Assembly (NCBI GenBank): GCA_035632555.1 | Contig: DASQGO010000069.1 | Span: forward strand, 1 to 17,045 | Length of the DNA: 17,045 nucleotides | DNA from: 2-02-FULL-62-14 sp035632555 | Lineage (GTDB): Bacteria > Nitrospirota > Nitrospiria > Nitrospirales > Nitrospiraceae | Reading direction: 5' to 3' | Shown here: positions 15,600-17,045 of the stretch, one piece after another | Layout of the letters: the number at the start of each line of letters is the position of its first letter | Position numbering within the stretch: the stretch's first letter is position 1 | Program-made: the position numbers and the translations under genes | Notes under the pieces: generated by a model | Seen by the model: the letters and a program-made list of their open reading frames with translations, nothing else | The model's database searches: none | Told to the model about the DNA's origin: nothing

Positions 15600-15641
15600 A
15601 CAAAAGATTTTTATATGGTAAGCCTTCCACTGAACTGGCCG

Positions 15642-15690
15642 GGTGCGGAGGGTTGAGCGTGCCCAACCAGTGCGTGTATTTCTCGCATCC
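15642..15690 (+). other. Foldable leader segment (nested hairpin)
   Basis: An inner hairpin pairs GGTTG (15651-15655) with CAACC (15664-15668) over an 8-base loop. An outer stem pairs GGTGCGGAG (15642-15650) with CTCGCATCC (15682-15690), giving eight base pairs with two single-base bulges. It falls between the candidate promoter and the HD-GYP start. It does not show the conserved cores of the cyclic-di-GMP riboswitches I can recall, and there is no terminator-like U-run. It may be regulatory structure or chance. Confidence 0.3.
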
Positions 15691-15749
15691 ACAAAACCGC
15701 AACTATTTCTACATAGCGATATGAAGATGGGGGATGCGCGCACGTAGCC

Positions 15750-16766
15750 ATGGTACGCATGAACGACATGATTCGCGAGCCGGGCAATAATCCCGGCGGC
15801 CAGGAGCCGGTTTCATTTCGATCGCTGACAACGACTGCGCCTCCCGTGCCGTTACCCTACTCTGGGCCGGACTGGTATCGCATGGCCGAAGAGGCGTTGG
15901 GGCGGCTGGCGTCGTCCGGCCAGCAGGTGAATCCGTTCCAATTGGAAGGCTTGGCGCGCGTCGCGATGATGGAGGAGTTTACCAAGATCGCGACGGGGTT
16001 TGTCGATGCCCTCCAGCAGAGCGATCATTTTTTGGCGAAAGCCATAGTCGGGAAAAAGGGTTCCCTGGTCGTGTCCAACATGGTGAATGTGTCCGTGCTG
16101 GCCACGAAGCTGGGCATGGGGCTCGGGTATCAGCGTGAAGCTCTGATCGGCTTGGCCTTGGCCGGTCTGTTGCACGATGTCGGGATGTTCCAGTTGCCCG
16201 AATCGTTGCTGTTGAATCCCGGCAAGCTGAGTGAAGAAGATCGGGCGCGGATTCGGCAGCATCCGGAGATCGGATTCCAAATGTTGAGCAAGCTGGGCGC
16301 TCAATATGCCTGGCTTGCGCAGGTCGCCTGGCAGGAGCATGAACGGTGGAACGGGCAGGGCTATCCCCGCGGGCTCAAGGGCGAGCAAATCCATGAGTAT
16401 GCCCGCATCATCGGGCTGGTCGACATCTTCGACGCCCTCATGAACCCGCGTCCGTACCGGAATCGGCTGCTGCCACACGAAGCGATACGGGAGTTGCTCG
16501 TTGCGGAAAAAACGGCATTCCCCAACCAAATCATTAAAGCGCTGATTCAGCAATTCTCGCTGTTTCCGCTCGGCACGACGGTGCAGTTGAATACCGGCGA
16601 GGTCGGCGTCGTTACGCAATTGAATCCGCGGTACCCGCTGCGTCCCGTTGTATCCGTCAATCAGGGTGCCAGCGGACCTCTTGCCGGCACGACCAAATCC
16701 GTGGATTTAAGTGCTACGACGCTTGTACACATCGTGGAAGTCGTCGGATCGGAAACGGGCGGGTAG
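15750..16766 (+). CDS. HD-GYP-related domain protein with altered catalytic residues
   Basis: The protein has 338 residues with no signal peptide, membrane helix or receiver domain visible. The first 70 or so are a Pro-rich, poorly conserved region. The HD-GYP core spans about 70-265. Recognisable parts are GLLHDVGMFQLP (His142-Asp143), LNPGKLSEEDRARIRQHPE (His171), EHERWNGQGYPRGL (196-209) and ARIIGLVDIFDALMNPRPYR. The C-terminal segment (about 272-330), PLGTTVQLNTGEVGVV, is typical of HD-GYP proteins. HD-GYP enzymes hydrolyse cyclic di-GMP. Several usual residues differ here: Asn110 where the helix normally has His, Met146 for the Lys of HDxGK, Glu196 for the first His of HHE, and Asn201 for Asp. 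It may therefore be a weak enzyme or a c-di-GMP receptor. ATG 15750 has no well-spaced ribosome site, so ATG 15759 or 15768 are alternatives. It lies 15 bases before a polysaccharide export gene. Confidence 0.88.
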   Translation: MVRMNDMIREPGNNPGGQEPVSFRSLTTTAPPVPLPYSGPDWYRMAEEALGRLASSGQQVNPFQLEGLARVAMMEEFTKIATGFVDALQQSDHFLAKAIVGKKGSLVVSNMVNVSVLATKLGMGLGYQREALIGLALAGLLHDVGMFQLPESLLLNPGKLSEEDRARIRQHPEIGFQMLSKLGAQYAWLAQVAWQEHERWNGQGYPRGLKGEQIHEYARIIGLVDIFDALMNPRPYRNRLLPHEAIRELLVAEKTAFPNQIIKALIQQFSLFPLGTTVQLNTGEVGVVTQLNPRYPLRPVVSVNQGASGPLAGTTKSVDLSATTLVHIVEVVGSETGG

Positions 16767-16781
16767 GTCAAGGACCCCGAG

Positions 16782-17045
16782 ATGATACGAAATCCTCTGA
16801 CACGGGCGCTGTGCATGCTACTCTCAGGATTTCTGATCCTCGGTCCTCTGGGCTGCCGGAATCCCACGCAATCGTCCTTACCGCCGTCAGCCATCGCTCC
16901 GCCTGGCGTGGCACTGCCCCCTCTTCCCAAGGGTGATCTCTATGCGGACGAGACGGTCGTCAGCGCCGATGCAGTTGTTGAACCTGGTGACACGCTGGAT
17001 ATCGTCATTCGACGTGGAGCAGGCGAAGAGAAGTTTTCCAATGTG
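16782..17045 (+). CDS. Polysaccharide export-type lipoprotein, N-terminal part (partial)
   Basis: The gene starts at ATG 16782, with AAGGA seven bases upstream, and runs off the window after 88 codons. The N-terminus is a lipoprotein signal peptide: basic MIRNPLTR, a hydrophobic stretch ALCMLLSGFLILGPL, then Cys25 in a loose lipobox (PLGC). A Pro/Ser-rich linker follows. At about residues 64-88 the sequence VVEPGDTLDIVIRRGAGEE matches the start of the poly-export domain of Wza-type proteins (usual pattern PGD.L.I.V). Such proteins form the outer-membrane export pore for capsule or exopolysaccharide. The rest of the domain and any SLBB repeats are outside the window, so the family call depends on one motif plus the signal peptide. 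It is 15 bases after the HD-GYP gene and probably co-transcribed. Confidence 0.72.
   Translation, partial: MIRNPLTRALCMLLSGFLILGPLGCRNPTQSSLPPSAIAPPGVALPPLPKGDLYADETVVSADAVVEPGDTLDIVIRRGAGEEKFSNV

Larger units (their letters stand above)
15541..15749. other. Intergenic region between comEC and the HD-GYP gene
   Basis: These 209 bases are the longest gap in the window and lower in G+C than the genes around them. Right after the comEC stop is a short inverted repeat, GGCCATCTGGCC (15543-15554), with no U-run after it. The region then holds a good promoter candidate (15571-15599), an AT-rich stretch (ATTTTTATATGG), a foldable segment (15642-15690), and an 8-base palindrome TGCGCGCA (15735-15742) just before the HD-GYP start. 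I see no tRNA, small protein gene or recognised riboswitch. Confidence 0.6.

Noticed and set aside
15721..15747. Eight-codon frame ATG...TAG immediately before the HD-GYP start, as a leader peptide
   Set aside because: It has no clear ribosome site, no meaningful peptide and no attenuator structure around it, so it is expected by chance.
15600..15749. Cyclic-di-GMP riboswitch in the HD-GYP leader
   Set aside because: The position is suggestive, but I could not find the conserved core elements of the known classes, so only an unassigned foldable segment is reported.
1..17045. CRISPR arrays, insertion sequences, tRNA or rRNA genes, phage genes
   Set aside because: I found no regularly spaced repeats, transposase or integrase frames, tRNA-like cloverleaf or rRNA sequence. 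The window is nearly continuous housekeeping coding sequence on one strand.

Overview
The window is a dense, one-directional stretch of bacterial chromosome. Every supported gene is on the + strand and the base composition is roughly 60% G+C. It carries a heme and siroheme biosynthesis operon, then housekeeping genes for flavin, tRNA, purine, folate and cell-wall precursor metabolism, then comEC, and finally the start of a cyclic-di-GMP/exopolysaccharide-type locus. The gene content, the order ccsA-hemA-hemC-cobA/hemD-hemB, and the merged tilS-hpt-ftsH-folP-glmM block suggest a Nitrospira-like member of the Nitrospirota. This placement is an inference from remembered gene order and protein style, not from a search.

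Layout. Bases 1-103 hold the last codons of a CcsA/HemX-type membrane protein. Next comes hemA (110-1489), a small zinc-ribbon membrane protein of unknown function (1528-1830), hemC (1852-2799), a cobA-hemD fusion (2802-4358), a two-CBS-domain protein (4399-4791), hemB (4799-5773), ribF (5774-6721), tilS (6729-8216) and hpt (8220-8768). Most gaps in this block are under 40 bases or are overlaps, so it reads as one operon. An 89-base gap with a possible promoter and a strong Shine-Dalgarno site precedes ftsH (8858-10669). That gene is followed by folP (10689-11609), glmM (11581-12978, overlapping folP) and comEC (12985-15540). A 209-base intergenic region with a good sigma70-type promoter and a foldable leader precedes a divergent HD-GYP protein (15750-16766). 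The window closes in the 5' part of a polysaccharide-export-type lipoprotein gene (from 16782). No gap between genes exceeds 300 bases.

How the genes work together. HemA commits glutamyl-tRNA to tetrapyrrole synthesis. HemB makes porphobilinogen, HemC polymerises it, and the HemD half of the fusion closes the ring to uroporphyrinogen III. The CobA half diverts uroporphyrinogen III to precorrin-2, the precursor of siroheme and related tetrapyrroles. A heme-handling cytochrome c maturation protein lies directly upstream. The enzyme that converts glutamate semialdehyde to aminolevulinate (HemL) and the later heme steps are not in the window. The zinc-ribbon and CBS proteins are the two unexplained members of the heme operon and are candidates for regulators or accessories. 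At the right end, a degenerate HD-GYP protein next to an exopolysaccharide export lipoprotein suggests second-messenger control of surface polysaccharide.

Limits. Most of the window is conserved housekeeping sequence, and I see no mobile element, CRISPR array, tRNA or rRNA. The points most worth a second look are the altered metal-site residues in the HD-GYP protein and in HemB, the two orphan proteins inside the heme operon, and the structured leader before the HD-GYP gene.
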